Positions 24,101-32,457 of a stretch of 64,000 nt of DNA are shown one piece after another (the first letter of the stretch is position 1; the number at the start of each line of letters is the position of its first letter). The position numbers and the translations under genes are program-made. The stretch comes from Streptomyces typhae (GTDB lineage Bacteria; Actinomycetota; Actinomycetes; Streptomycetales; Streptomycetaceae). The stretch is taken from contig NZ_WPNZ01000012.1 in assembly GCF_009755605.1 (NCBI RefSeq), forward strand, positions 244,380 to 308,379, in the 5' to 3' direction. The notes under the pieces were generated by a model, which was not told the origin of the DNA, ran no database searches, and saw only the letters and a list, made by a program, of their open reading frames with translations.

Positions 24101-26021
24101 GGGCGGCCCGAGCGCTCTGTCCGTCGGCTTGCGCGCCGGGCGGGCCGGGCGCGACGGGCGGGCCAGGCGGGGTGGGGACGGTTGCGGGCGTGCTCGGGGC
24201 TGCTGCTGCCACCGGGGTGGCCGGGTCGACCGGGTCGGCGGCTGCGGTCGCGGCGGGCGCGGGGTCGGCGGCTGCGGGGGCCGTGACTGCGGGTGCTTCG
24301 TGGGCTGCGGAAGCCTGGTGGACTGCGGGTGCCTCGTGCGGGAGCGGAGCGGCGCCTTCCGGGGCGGGCTCGGGCGTGGCCGTCGCCGCGGGCTCCGCGG
24401 CTGAGGGCTCCGCGGCTGAGGAGGGCACCACGGCGCCCTGACCTGCGGCGTCAGGAACATCAGCCGTGGTGGCAGCACCGGGTTCGGTCACACCGGGGCC
24501 GGTGTTCGCGCCCACGCCCGCGCTTGCGCTCGCCTCGGCACCGTCCACTGCCGTGGCGAGGTCCTGCGGGGCGTGCGCGGTCGGCTCCTCGTACGCCGGG
24601 GCGGAGCCCTCTGCTCCCGGGGGCGTGTGCGGGGTGTCCTCGGCGGCGGGTGCTTCCGATGCCTCCGGGGTGCCCGGAGCGGAGCCGTCCACCGGGGTGC
24701 CCGGAGCGGAGCCGTCCGCCGGAGCCGTGGCTTCCGTCACGACAGCGCCGTCGACCGCAGCCTCCGATACGGGTGTGGCCGCTGTGACCAGCGAGCCCTC
24801 TGCGCCTGCCGGGACGACCGTTTCTGCTGGTAGACGCTGGGGTTCCTGCGGCTGCGGTGACCACGGGGCGGCGCCCTGCGGCGGGATCTCGCCGAGCTGG
24901 GGCCCCGGCAGGACGGCGGCCGCGTCGTCGCGCGGGACGTCGAGGTACTCCGGGCCGCTCGTAGGCGGGCCCGCGTGCCGTACGGGCATGGGGTGCGGTG
25001 CGCCGCTCGCGGGGCCCCGGTCGGCCAGGGAGCGGACGGGGCTCGCGGAGCCGTCGGGGACCGCGGGCGCGGCCGGGCCGCGGTGCAGCGGGCGCCGGAC
25101 GGGGTTCTGGTGCGTGGCGGGGGCGGCGCCGTTGTCGTGCGACGCGGGCCTGGTGCCGTGGCCGCCGGGCAGGTTCATCCCGGTGAGGTCGACGGAGCCG
25201 CTGTCTCGACCGGAGGTCTCGTGGGGGCCGGGCTGATGCACGGCCTGCTCCTGACCGACCACCGCATGCTCGGGCGCGGGCGTCTGCTGCGCGGAGGCGG
25301 CTGCCTGCTGCGCGGCCTTGGCAGCTTGGTGCGCGGGACCGCCCACCTGCGGCGCGGCTCCGGCCACATCCTGCGCGGACCCGGCTGCCTGCTGCACGGC
25401 CTTGGCAGCTTGGTGCGCGGGACCACCCACCTGCTGCGCAACTCCGACCGCAACCTGCCCGGAGCCACCCGCTTGCTGCGCGACACCCTCGGCCTGCTGA
25501 CCGGGGTCACCAACCTGCGCCCCGGCGTCCCGCACCTGCTGCTCGGAGCCACCCTGCTGCGCGGAACCACCCTGCTGCGCGGAACCACCCTGGACCTGGG
25601 CAAACCCCGACCGCCCCCCCTGCCCGTCGGCAGCGAGAGCCCGCCCGACGGCAGCCGCCCCGGCGTTCGGGTGGGCGGCGCCCGGCTGCTGCCCGGCCTG
25701 CGCGCCAGCGGCACCGGCAGCGCCAGCCGCACCGGCACCGACAGCGCCAGCGCCAGCGGCACCGCCAGCGGGCCGAGCCGCCCCGGCGCCAGCCCGCACG
25801 GGCGCACCCTGCCGCCCCTGCGGCCCCTGCGGCACCTGCGGCACCTGCGCCTCGCTCCACGCGCCCTGGGCACCCGGCATCAGCAGCAGGTCGTCGTCCT
25901 CGGCGGGGTTGTCGGAAGGGTCGAGGAAGGTGTACGCGGCCGGCGCGGGGACGCCCGGCTGCTCCACCCTGCCTGCGCTCTCCGGCAGTCCCTCACCCGG
26001 GACCTGGCCGGTGTCGGTCAT
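21114..26021 (-). CDS. cobT: BluB-CobT fusion with very long disordered N-terminus
   Basis: 1635 residues in one open frame. Residues 1 to about 1060 are low-complexity Ala/Pro/Gln/Thr/Glu-rich sequence with many short repeats (SAQQGG-like, AAQAAQ-like, DATHATHATHA-like). About 1062-1265 is a nitroreductase-fold domain of the BluB type (RRDIRNGFRG, APSVGHSQPWDFVVI, ENLWLAARAEGLGVGWVSFF), which makes 5,6-dimethylbenzimidazole from FMN. About 1285-1635 is CobT (FAGDHGVHAQGVT, GEMGIANTTASAAL, LLGGASLRTPVILDG), which activates that base with nicotinate mononucleotide. The two consecutive steps of lower-ligand synthesis are therefore fused. ATG 26021 begins MTDTGQVPGEG; an internal start nearer BluB cannot be excluded. 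The tail shows no membrane segment. Confidence 0.92.
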   Translation of the reverse strand: MTDTGQVPGEGLPESAGRVEQPGVPAPAAYTFLDPSDNPAEDDDLLLMPGAQGAWSEAQVPQVPQGPQGRQGAPVRAGAGAARPAGGAAGAGAVGAGAAGAAGAAGAQAGQQPGAAHPNAGAAAVGRALAADGQGGRSGFAQVQGGSAQQGGSAQQGGSEQQVRDAGAQVGDPGQQAEGVAQQAGGSGQVAVGVAQQVGGPAHQAAKAVQQAAGSAQDVAGAAPQVGGPAHQAAKAAQQAAASAQQTPAPEHAVVGQEQAVHQPGPHETSGRDSGSVDLTGMNLPGGHGTRPASHDNGAAPATHQNPVRRPLHRGPAAPAVPDGSASPVRSLADRGPASGAPHPMPVRHAGPPTSGPEYLDVPRDDAAAVLPGPQLGEIPPQGAAPWSPQPQEPQRLPAETVVPAGAEGSLVTAATPVSEAAVDGAVVTEATAPADGSAPGTPVDGSAPGTPEASEAPAAEDTPHTPPGAEGSAPAYEEPTAHAPQDLATAVDGAEASASAGVGANTGPGVTEPGAATTADVPDAAGQGAVVPSSAAEPSAAEPAATATPEPAPEGAAPLPHEAPAVHQASAAHEAPAVTAPAAADPAPAATAAADPVDPATPVAAAAPSTPATVPTPPGPPVAPGPPGAQADGQSARAAHTPPQHAVAPQAPDAAQPWPDAYTAQGPHLAGAGLPDAAGQAFAAQAPAPLGQFVPVEGSVPTTPHLAPTPPSPLSVPPEYFTPEPEAAGDGPDAPAQQTADADRDPAAVPAGGLPEQAEAAPDTRPGADSAPDATPDAGQQPAATVPAPRDGDRPTAGPAGAAPAPVDAAEDGSPFPSAPATTDPDEPMHAPHPAGPTDPAHQSGQQPAPAVLIEDGPEDLTDLTAPAAPADTDGGPEPLPLTTDTVDPAVPADAAAATDANATDVNATDANAPADAADATHATHATHAPDTTKAAGAADTAAASATDAAAPDTAEAETETEAEDAASVANTAVAAGALREAGEEPAADTPEQAAQAAQAAQAEQAAAQAAPAAQTEQAAQAAQAEPPAPDSLAADPDEAEPLPADGSVEPLADGSVEPPAPGYADAEREAVLRVMRERRDIRNGFRGDPIPHEVLLRVLEAAHTAPSVGHSQPWDFVVIKSAETRRTMHELAQRQREAYAKSLPKGRAKQFKELKIEAILDTPVNIVVTADPTRGGRHTLGRHTQPQMAPYSSALAVENLWLAARAEGLGVGWVSFFDEREMVRALGLPEHLEVVAYLCVGYVDEFPEEPELMQAGWSKRRPLSWVVHEETYGRRALPGEDPHDLLAETVSNIRPLDAKALGEAWERQKRMTKPAGALGMLEIISAQLSGLSRMCPPPIPEPAAVAIFAGDHGVHAQGVTSWPQEVTGQMVANFLGGGAVCNAFANQVGAEVCVIDVGVAGELPATPGLLPRKIRPGTADMTTGPALTREEVKAAIEVGIETARDLVAAGNKALLTGEMGIANTTASAALISVYTDTDPVEVTGRGTGINDEMHARKVEVVRRALDLHQPDPADPVGVLAAIGGLEHAAMVGLLLGGASLRTPVILDGVSAGAAALVARAIAPEVLAACIAGHRSAEPGHVAALNKLGLRPLVDLDLRLGEGTGALLALPVVQSAARAMHEVATFDSAGVTEK

Positions 26022-26341
26022 GCGTACCCCTCGCCCATCGGTTAGTCCTTCTTTGACCGCCCGTCATCCACAACGAGCGCACGTGCCGCGCGGCACGCAC
26101 CGCGTACGGACCACAGGCATTGTCGCGGTAGCACCGCCGCCGTGGCAGCTTGATCGGCCACGGTCCGCTGTGGACTGCGCCACGTCGCGCGCCTCGCGGT
26201 CCGCCGTACCACACGCACCCCCCAAAGCGGGCGAGCTTTCCGGACTTTGACTGACACGGACTGATGAATCGCCGGGCGCCCACGTGCGGCACAACGATCG
26301 GCCAGCCTACCGCGCACGGCGCGGCGGGGGGCTCGTGAGGG
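26022..26341. other. 320-bp intergenic region between cobT and cobL
   Basis: No gene is supportable. I looked on the minus strand for a cobalamin riboswitch and saw no B12-box-like core. A short palindrome (GTGCCGCGCGGCAC, about 26080-26093) is present. It must contain the promoter of the BluB-CobT gene, but I cannot point to hexamers with confidence. Confidence 0.5.
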
Positions 26342-27649
26342 TCAGGGCGTGCGGTCGAGAAGCAGGGCCGAGACCAGGAAGGCGACGGTCCGCTTCCGCT
26401 CCGTCCAGGCGCGGGTGTCGAGCTCGACGGACTGCAGCAGGGCGCACTCGACGGCGTACCCATGCTCGGAGAGGTCACGGCCGAGGAGTTCGGCGTCGTC
26501 GCGGGTGGCGGCGTGCGTGACGATGCGCTCGGGGCGGCGGTCGGCGACGGCGGACACCACGGCCACTCCCCCGCCGCCGACGCGGACGACGTCCGGCTCG
26601 GGCAGGTTCTCCAGGACGTGGGGCGCGGAGCCGTGCACGATCTGGGCGTGCACGCCGAAGCGGCGCACGGCGGCGGTCGTACGGGCGCAGGCGTCCGGGT
26701 CGCGGTCGACGGCGATGACGGCGGCGCCGAAGCGGGCGGCCTCAGCGGCGAAGGCGCCGGTGCCGCAGCCGATGTCCCAGACGAGGTCGCCCACGCGCGG
26801 GCCGAGCCGTGCGAGTTGGGCGGAGCGGATGCGGTCGGTCTCGCCCTCGCCGAGTTCCTGTTCGCCGCCGTAGCTCGCCGCGGGCAGCGCCCAGCCGCGG
26901 GGCTCCGTGGCGGGCTCGCGGCCGGCGATCCAGCCGTCGTGGGGGCCGGTGCCGCCGGATCCCCCGGCGCCGCCGCCGTTTCCGGGACCACCGGGGCCGC
27001 CGGGACCGCCCGGAGTTCCGGGGCCACCGGGGCCACCACGCGTCCCGGTGCCTCCGATGACGATGACGACGTTCGGGTCGCGCCAGGTGTGGTCGGCGGC
27101 CTTGTCGGAGGTGACGACGCTGACCCGTTCGCGCTCGGTGCCGAGTTCCTCGCAGATGACGAAGGTGCGGAGGACGCCTTCGAGGAGCAGGCCGAGTTCG
27201 GCGGGCCCGGCGCCGGGCGAGGTGAGCACGGCGACCTTGCTGTAGGCGCGGCACACGTTCACGGCGCGGCGCAGGGTGCGGCGGTGGGCGACGACGACCT
27301 GGGCGTCGTCCCAGGGCATTCCGGCGCGGGCGAAGGCCTGGGCGACGGCGGAGACGGCGGGCACCACCTCGACCTCCAGGCCGAACTCGGGGGCGCGCAG
27401 CGTGCGTACGACGCCGAAGAAGCCGGGGTCGCCGTCCGCGAGGACGACCGCGGTGCCCCGGTGGGCGGCGATGCGGCGGGCGGCGAGGCCGACGCTGCCG
27501 AGCCGGACGCGTTCGGCGGTCCGGGGGACCTCGGGCAGGGCGAGGTGGTGGGCGGCGCCCGCCACCAGCGTCGCGGCGCCGAGGGCCGCGCGCGCCGCGG
27601 ACGTCAGCGGCGAGCCGTCCCAGCCGATCACCGTGACCCGGTCGGCCAT
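26342..27649 (-). CDS. cobL: Precorrin-6Y C5,15-methyltransferase (decarboxylating), CbiE-CbiT fusion
   Basis: 435 residues. The N-terminal CbiE-like tetrapyrrole methylase (about 1-200) begins VTVIGWDGSPL and includes LADGDPGFFGVVRTL and VPAVSAVAQAFARAGMPWDDA. A Gly/Pro-rich linker (about 200-225, GGPGGPGTPGG type) leads to the CbiT-like SAM methyltransferase (about 265-435; LVWDIGCGTGAFAAEAA, then AVDRDPDACARTTAAVRRFG). It catalyses two methylations and a decarboxylation in aerobic B12 synthesis. ATG 27649 has an AGGAG box somewhat far upstream (about 11 nt). It lies with cobT and cobA on one strand, a partial cobalamin locus; the other cob genes are not in the window. Confidence 0.93.
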   Translation of the reverse strand: MADRVTVIGWDGSPLTSAARAALGAATLVAGAAHHLALPEVPRTAERVRLGSVGLAARRIAAHRGTAVVLADGDPGFFGVVRTLRAPEFGLEVEVVPAVSAVAQAFARAGMPWDDAQVVVAHRRTLRRAVNVCRAYSKVAVLTSPGAGPAELGLLLEGVLRTFVICEELGTERERVSVVTSDKAADHTWRDPNVVIVIGGTGTRGGPGGPGTPGGPGGPGGPGNGGGAGGSGGTGPHDGWIAGREPATEPRGWALPAASYGGEQELGEGETDRIRSAQLARLGPRVGDLVWDIGCGTGAFAAEAARFGAAVIAVDRDPDACARTTAAVRRFGVHAQIVHGSAPHVLENLPEPDVVRVGGGGVAVVSAVADRRPERIVTHAATRDDAELLGRDLSEHGYAVECALLQSVELDTRAWTERKRTVAFLVSALLLDRTP

Positions 27650-27743
27650 GGTCGTCTGTCTCCTGGAGGTCGGGGTGGAGGTTGGGTCGTACGGTGCGGG
27701 ATGGCCGCGTGCGGCCAGACGGAGCGTACCTGGTGCCGACACC

Positions 27744-27808
27744 ATGGGGCTTCGCCCCTTTCCCCCTGTCGGCCCTTCGGGCCTCGTCCTCAAACGCCGG
27801 ACGGGCTG
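27744..27808. repeat. Streptomyces intergenic repeat (single copy)
   Basis: Two small GC hairpins (GGGGCTTCGCCCC; GGCCCTTCGGGCC) are followed by CGTCCTCAAACGCCGGACGG GCTG in two blocks, ending at 27808, 20 bp before the GNAT gene stop. The same composite opens the eight-copy array at 40738-41090. From memory this is a dispersed element of Streptomyces intergenic DNA with unknown function. Confidence 0.75.
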
Positions 27809-27827
27809 TGTTCCCTTTCCGCCGACG

Positions 27828-28478
27828 TCAGTTCCAGTCGGAGAACGCCGTGTACCCGCTCTCCGCGAGCGGGTCCGTCACGCCCTCCAGGTCCTCGGGG
27901 AGCAGGCTCCAGACGATGAGGTCGGTGCGCAGGTCGATCCAGCCGCCGAGCGGGTCGCCGCCGTTCCTGACACGTGCTATCCAGGCGCCGCGCAGGACGC
28001 CCTCGCTGATGCAGCCGATCTTCTGGGCCACCTGCTGGGCGGCGGTGTTGTCGGCGGCCGTACGCAGCTCGACACGTTCGAACTTCTGATCGTGGAAGAG
28101 CCACTGAGCGGTGGCGAGGGCGGCTTCGGAGGCGTAGCCCTCGCCGCGGGCCCAGGGGGCGGTGACGTAGCTGAGCTCGCCGGAGCGCACCCGCCAGTCG
28201 GTGCGGCCCACGCGTACGGTGCCCACCAGGCGCTGGGTGAGGAACTCGGTCACCGCCAGAACGATTCCGCGGCCCTCGGCGCGTTCGGCGGGGGCGAGGC
28301 GGGTGATCCAGTCGCGGGCGTCGGCCTCGGTGTAGGGCTGGGGCGCGGCGGTCCAGGCGGTGACGAGCTCGTCGTTCATCATTTCCGCGTAGGCGGTGAC
28401 GTCGGCGTCCTCGAACGGGCGCAGCACCAACCGCTCCGTACTGAGGGAGATGTCGGGGAACCCCGAGGCTGTAGTCAT
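27828..28478 (-). CDS. GNAT acetyltransferase (RimJ/RimL-like)
   Basis: A 216-residue protein starting at ATG 28478 with GGAG six bases upstream. The family pattern is ISLSTERLVLRPFEDADV at the start, LVGTVRVG in the core, ELSYVTAPWARGEGYASEA as the acetyl-CoA loop, and LRTAADNTAAQQVAQKIGC followed by an Arg/Gly stretch at the end. The RimJ/RimL group acetylates protein N-termini or small amines; the substrate here is unknown. It ends near the single-copy intergenic repeat and stands apart from the met operon (174 bp gap). Confidence 0.88.
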   Translation of the reverse strand: MTTASGFPDISLSTERLVLRPFEDADVTAYAEMMNDELVTAWTAAPQPYTEADARDWITRLAPAERAEGRGIVLAVTEFLTQRLVGTVRVGRTDWRVRSGELSYVTAPWARGEGYASEAALATAQWLFHDQKFERVELRTAADNTAAQQVAQKIGCISEGVLRGAWIARVRNGGDPLGGWIDLRTDLIVWSLLPEDLEGVTDPLAESGYTAFSDWN

Positions 28479-28652
28479 GCGCCGCTCCATAACCTTCATG
28501 GGCCTGTCGTTCCGTGAGTCGTCAAGGGCCTCATGGACCTCCAGGCCTGCTGAAGTGCATAGCATGCAGCATGACGGCGCGAAGACGCACCACGGGGTCC
28601 GCTCCGGCGCGCGGAGCGGACCCCGGGGGCGGGGACGGCGCACGAGGGTGGG

Positions 28653-29477
28653 TCAGCCCGCCGTGACCGGCAGGACCGACCCCTTGTACTTGTCCTCGAT
28701 GAACTGCCTGACCTCGGGCGATCGCAGCAGCTTGACCAGCTTGCGGACCTTCGGGTCGTCCTCGTGGCCCTTCTTGACGGCGAGGACGTTGTTGTACGGG
28801 TTGTTCCTCACGGACTCGAGGAGGACTGCGTCCTGCTTCGGGCTGAGGCCCGCGTCGAGCGCGAAGTTGTTGTTGATGACGGCCGCGTCGACGTCCTTGA
28901 GGGAACGCGGGAGCTGCGCGGGCTCCAGGGGTTTGATGGTGAGCTTCTTGGGGTTGGCCGCGATGTCCTCGGGGGTGGCGTTCGCGCCCGTGCCCTTCTT
29001 CAGCTCGATCACGCCCTTGGAGGCGAGCAGTTCGAGTGCCCTGCCCTCGTTGGTGGTGTCGTTGGGTACGGCGACGGTCGCACCGGAGCGCAGCTCCGCC
29101 ACGTCCTTCAGCTTCTTGCCGCTGTCCGCGTACACGCCCATCGGGGGCAGGTACACCTCGGTGACCGGTACCAGGTCCGTCTTCTTGGACTTGTTGAAGT
29201 CGTCGAGGTAGGGCTTGTGCTGGTAGAGGTTGGCGTCGAGGGAGCCCTCCTGGAGCGCGGTGTTGGGCGTCACATAGTCCGTGAACTCCCGCACCTGGAG
29301 GTCCAGGCCCTCCTTCTTCGCCAGGTTCTGCTGGATGTGGGCGAGGACTTCGCCGGCCGGGGTCGGGGTGGCTCCGACGACGAGCGTGTCGCCGTCGGAG
29401 CCGGAGCCCGAACCGCAGGCGGTCAGACCGAGCGACAGGGCAAGGGCCCCGGCCGCCGCGGCGACGCTGCGGCGCAT
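28653..29477 (-). CDS. metQ: MetQ-type methionine-binding lipoprotein, copy 2
   Basis: A 274-residue NlpA/MetQ lipoprotein. A signal peptide with lipobox LTACGSGSG (about 16-24) is followed by VVGATPTPAGEVL and the two-lobe binding fold with FTDYVTPNTALQEG, NLYQHKPYLDDFNK, VAVPNDTTNEGRALELL and AAVINNNFAL. It captures methionine, often D- or L-, and delivers it to MetNI at the membrane. It starts one nucleotide after the stop of the other MetQ (TGA-C-ATG), so it is coupled. It is similar but not identical to copy 1, so the two may differ in ligand range. It is the last gene of the operon. Confidence 0.93.
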   Translation of the reverse strand: MRRSVAAAAGALALSLGLTACGSGSGSDGDTLVVGATPTPAGEVLAHIQQNLAKKEGLDLQVREFTDYVTPNTALQEGSLDANLYQHKPYLDDFNKSKKTDLVPVTEVYLPPMGVYADSGKKLKDVAELRSGATVAVPNDTTNEGRALELLASKGVIELKKGTGANATPEDIAANPKKLTIKPLEPAQLPRSLKDVDAAVINNNFALDAGLSPKQDAVLLESVRNNPYNNVLAVKKGHEDDPKVRKLVKLLRSPEVRQFIEDKYKGSVLPVTAG

Positions 29478-29478
29478 G

Positions 29479-30303
29479 TCAGAACGCCGCGACGACGGCA
29501 CCGTCGTACTTGTCGTCGATGAACTTCTTGACCTCGGGCGAGGTGAGGAGCTTGACGAGCTTCTTGACGCGCGGGTCGTCCTCGTCGCCCTTCTTCACGG
29601 CGAGGAAGTTGCCGTACGGGTTGCCCTCGGCCTTCTCGGCGGCGAGGGCGTTCTTCGCCGGGCTGAGGTCGGCCTCCAGGGCGTAGTTGCCGTTGATCAC
29701 CGCGGCGTCGACGTCCTTGATGGTGCGCGGCAGGGCGGCGGCCTCCAGCTCCTTGAACTTCAGGCCGCGCGGGTTGTCGACGATGTCCTTCGGCGTGGCC
29801 GCGAAGCCGACGCCCTCCTTGAGCTTCAGGAGGCCGTTGTCGGCGAGCAGCTTCAGGGCGCGGGCCTCGTTGGTCGTGTCGTTCGGGACGGCGACCGTGG
29901 CGCCCTTCTTCAGCTCGTCGAGCTTCTTGATCTTCTTGGAGTAGACGCCGAGCGGCTCCAGGTGCACCGTGGCGCCCGGGACGGGAACGATATCCGTCTT
30001 GTTCTTCTTGTTGAAGTCGTCCAGGTAGGGCTTGTGCTGGAAGTAGTTCGCGAAGACCTCGCCCTGCTGCGTGGCGGTGTTGGGCGTGACGTAGTCGGTG
30101 AACTCCTTCACCTCCAGGTCCAGGCCCGCCTTCTTCGCCAGGTTCTTCTTGACGTAGTCGAGGATCTGGCCCTGGGGCGTCGGGGTGGCGGCGACGACGA
30201 GCGGGCCGTCCTTGTCGGAGCCCTTGTCGGAGCAGGCGGTGAGCCCGAGGGTGAGGGCTCCGGTGGCCAGGACAGCGGCGGTGATCTTGATGGTGTTACG
30301 CAC
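29479..30303 (-). CDS. metQ: MetQ-type methionine-binding lipoprotein, copy 1
   Basis: A 274-residue lipoprotein from GTG 30303: signal peptide (VRNTIKITAAVLATGALTLG), lipobox LTACSDKG, then LVVAATPTPQGQIL, FTDYVTPNTATQQGEVF, VAVPNDTTNEARALKLL and a conserved AAVINGNYALEADLSP. It is richer in Lys than copy 2. It lies 93 nt after metI, a larger gap than elsewhere in the operon; this gap could allow differential expression of the binding proteins. Longer in-frame starts exist (to 30333) but would place non-signal residues ahead of the signal peptide. Confidence 0.94.
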   Translation of the reverse strand: MRNTIKITAAVLATGALTLGLTACSDKGSDKDGPLVVAATPTPQGQILDYVKKNLAKKAGLDLEVKEFTDYVTPNTATQQGEVFANYFQHKPYLDDFNKKNKTDIVPVPGATVHLEPLGVYSKKIKKLDELKKGATVAVPNDTTNEARALKLLADNGLLKLKEGVGFAATPKDIVDNPRGLKFKELEAAALPRTIKDVDAAVINGNYALEADLSPAKNALAAEKAEGNPYGNFLAVKKGDEDDPRVKKLVKLLTSPEVKKFIDDKYDGAVVAAF

Positions 30304-30396
30304 GAAAAGTGCCTTTCTCCATGGGTGGTACACCCCCGCGGTGGTGGTGCGGGGTGGTGCCTGGGAACTCGGGAGGAGCGCCGCAGGAAGGGGAAC

Positions 30397-31152
30397 TCAG
30401 GAAGCGGTCTTCACCGGCGCGGCGGACTCCGGGGTGGTCTCCGCGGCGGGCTTGGCACGGAGCAGCTTGAGCCGGGGCGCGGCGCCGGAGTGGCCGCCGC
30501 GCCGGTGCAGCCTCCGGGCGGCGTAGTCCCCGGCGAACTGGATGATCGAGATGACCACGGCGAGGATGCCGACGGTGATCCACATCAGCTCGGTCTCGAA
30601 GCGCTGGTAGCCGTAGCGGACCGCGAGGTCGCCGAGGCCGCCGGCGCCGACGGTGCCGGTGATCGCCGAGTAGCCGATGAGGGCGACGATCGTGGTCGTG
30701 GTGGACGAGATCAGCGACGGCAGGGACTCGGGTACGAGGACCTTGCGGACGATCGTCCAGGTGTTGCCGCCCATCGACTGCACGGCCTCGACCAGGCCGT
30801 GGTCGACCTCGCGCACGGCCGTCTCGACCAGGCGCGCAAAGAACGGGATGGCGCTGATCGCCAGTGGCACGATCGCGGCCTCGCGGCCGATGGTGGTGCC
30901 GACGATGGAGCGGGTGAAGCCCATCAGGGCGACCATGAGGATGATGAAGGGCATCGAGCGGCCGATGTTCACGACCTGCCCGATCACCTTGTTCACGACC
31001 GTGTTCTGCAGCAGTCCGCCGCGGTCGGTGAGGACCAGGAGCAGACCGAGCGGCAGCCCGGCGGCGACGGCGACGAGTGCCGACCAGCCGACCATGTAGA
31101 GGGTGTCCCAACAGGCCTGCTCCAGCAGGGGCTGCATCTCCGACCAGGTCAC
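30397..31152 (-). CDS. metI: Methionine ABC transporter permease
   Basis: A 251-residue inner-membrane permease with five to six spans. The EAA-type cytoplasmic loop is EAVQSMGGNTWTIVRKVLVP, and the start region TWSEMQPLLEQACWDTLYMV is typical of MetI. The C-terminal 35 residues form a basic, Pro/Ala-rich tail not found in enterobacterial MetI. GTG 31152 overlaps the metN TGA by four bases (GTGA), so the two are translationally coupled. It forms the channel dimer with two MetN subunits. Confidence 0.95.
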   Translation of the reverse strand: MTWSEMQPLLEQACWDTLYMVGWSALVAVAAGLPLGLLLVLTDRGGLLQNTVVNKVIGQVVNIGRSMPFIILMVALMGFTRSIVGTTIGREAAIVPLAISAIPFFARLVETAVREVDHGLVEAVQSMGGNTWTIVRKVLVPESLPSLISSTTTTIVALIGYSAITGTVGAGGLGDLAVRYGYQRFETELMWITVGILAVVISIIQFAGDYAARRLHRRGGHSGAAPRLKLLRAKPAAETTPESAAPVKTAS

Positions 31153-32246
31153 TTGGCACCTTCCTTCACCAGCGTGGCGGCACTCGCGCCGGCGGCCGGG
31201 CCGTCCTGCGCGGGGATCCCGGCGGGCGTGTCACCGGCGACGTCGACCTGGAGGCCCTGCTCGCGCAGGAAGCCGATGGGGACGACGTTCTCCTCGAAGC
31301 GGCCGGGCAGCTCGATGCGCATGCGGCCGACCTGCCTGCCCGCGACGGTGTCCATCGCGGCGCCGAGGATCGAGATGTCGATGTTGTACGTGCGCGAGAG
31401 CTGGGAGATGACCGGCTGGGTGGCGGCGTCGCCGTGGAAGGTCACGTCGACGACGGTGCGGTCGGCGCCGGTGGCGTCGCCGCTGACCGGGAAGAGCGCC
31501 GCGGCGAGCTGCGAGCCGGGGGTGGCGAGCAGTTCGGTGACGGTCCCGGACTCCACGATCCGGCCCCGCTCCATCAGCGCGGCCGAGTCGCAGACCGACT
31601 TGACGACCTCCATCTCGTGCGTGATCAGCAGCACGGTGAGACCCAGCTCGCGGTTGAGGTCGCGCAGGAGCCCCAGGATGGAGCGGGTGGTCTCGGGGTC
31701 GAGGGCGCTGGTCGCCTCGTCGGAGAGCAGCACCTTCGGCTCGCCCGCCAGGGCGCGGGCGATGCCGACGCGCTGCTTCTGGCCGCCGGAGAGCTGGGCC
31801 GGGTAGGACCCCGCCTTGTCGGCGAGGCCGACGAGGTCGAGCAGTTCGAGGGCCTTGCGGGAGCGTTCCTTGCCGGACAGGCCGAGGATCTCAAGCGGCA
31901 GCTCGATATTGGCCTGGACGGTGCGCGAGGACAGCAGGTTGAAGTGCTGGAAGACCATGCCGATGCGGTTGCGGGCGGTGCGCAGTTCCTTGCCGGCGCG
32001 CGGGCCGCGGCCCGCGAGGGCGGTGAGGTCCTGGCCGGCCACGGTCACGGTGCCGGAGGTGGGGCGCTCGAGCAGGTTCACGCAGCGGATCAGCGAGGAC
32101 TTGCCGGCACCGGACTGGCCGATGACGCCGTACACCTCGCCTTCGCGCACATGGAGATCGACTCCGTCGAGGGCGGTTACTTCACGACCGCGTGAGCGGT
32201 AGACCTTGGTAAGGCCGGAAGTGGTGATCACTGGGGTTTCCGTCAC
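31149..32246 (-). CDS. metN: Methionine ABC transporter ATP-binding protein
   Basis: About 365 residues from GTG 32246 (VTETPVITTSGLTKVY). The ATPase core has Walker A GQSGAGKSS (43-51), Q-loop MVFQHFNLL, signature LSGGQKQR, Walker B VLLSDEATSAL and switch LLITHE. The C-terminal regulatory NIL (ferredoxin-like) domain (about 270-345), which in known MetN proteins binds methionine and inhibits transport, is present: VVDVTFHGDAATQPVISQL and YNIDISILGAAMD. GTG 32231 is an alternative start. It is the first full gene of the metN-I-Q-Q operon, with a 211-nt leader between it and the small Cys/Met-rich ORF. Confidence 0.95.
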   Translation of the reverse strand: MTETPVITTSGLTKVYRSRGREVTALDGVDLHVREGEVYGVIGQSGAGKSSLIRCVNLLERPTSGTVTVAGQDLTALAGRGPRAGKELRTARNRIGMVFQHFNLLSSRTVQANIELPLEILGLSGKERSRKALELLDLVGLADKAGSYPAQLSGGQKQRVGIARALAGEPKVLLSDEATSALDPETTRSILGLLRDLNRELGLTVLLITHEMEVVKSVCDSAALMERGRIVESGTVTELLATPGSQLAAALFPVSGDATGADRTVVDVTFHGDAATQPVISQLSRTYNIDISILGAAMDTVAGRQVGRMRIELPGRFEENVVPIGFLREQGLQVDVAGDTPAGIPAQDGPAAGASAATLVKEGAK

Positions 32247-32457
32247 TGTCGAGTGCGCGGCGGGGTGTCGCCGGGGCACGGGGCATTCGTTCGGAACGCG
32301 GCACGGTTCTCGCGATGTCGGGAGGAACCGGAGGACGTGTGCGCGGGGCGGGCTCGCTTCCTACGGTGCGTACGTGACTTCTGTGGCGTACGTGGCGTAG
32401 TGGCGGGGCACAGCGGCTTCGCTTCGGGGCGCGAGGCTCTCAGTGGTGCGGGGGCCC

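Noticed and set aside
26022..26341. Cobalamin riboswitch before the BluB-CobT gene
   Set aside because: I found no B12-box-like core or the expected long conserved structure on the minus strand; a covariance-model search would be decisive.
32247..32457. SAM riboswitch in the metN leader
   Set aside because: No recognisable SAM-I/IV core by eye; the Cys/Met-rich ORF offers a better candidate for control.
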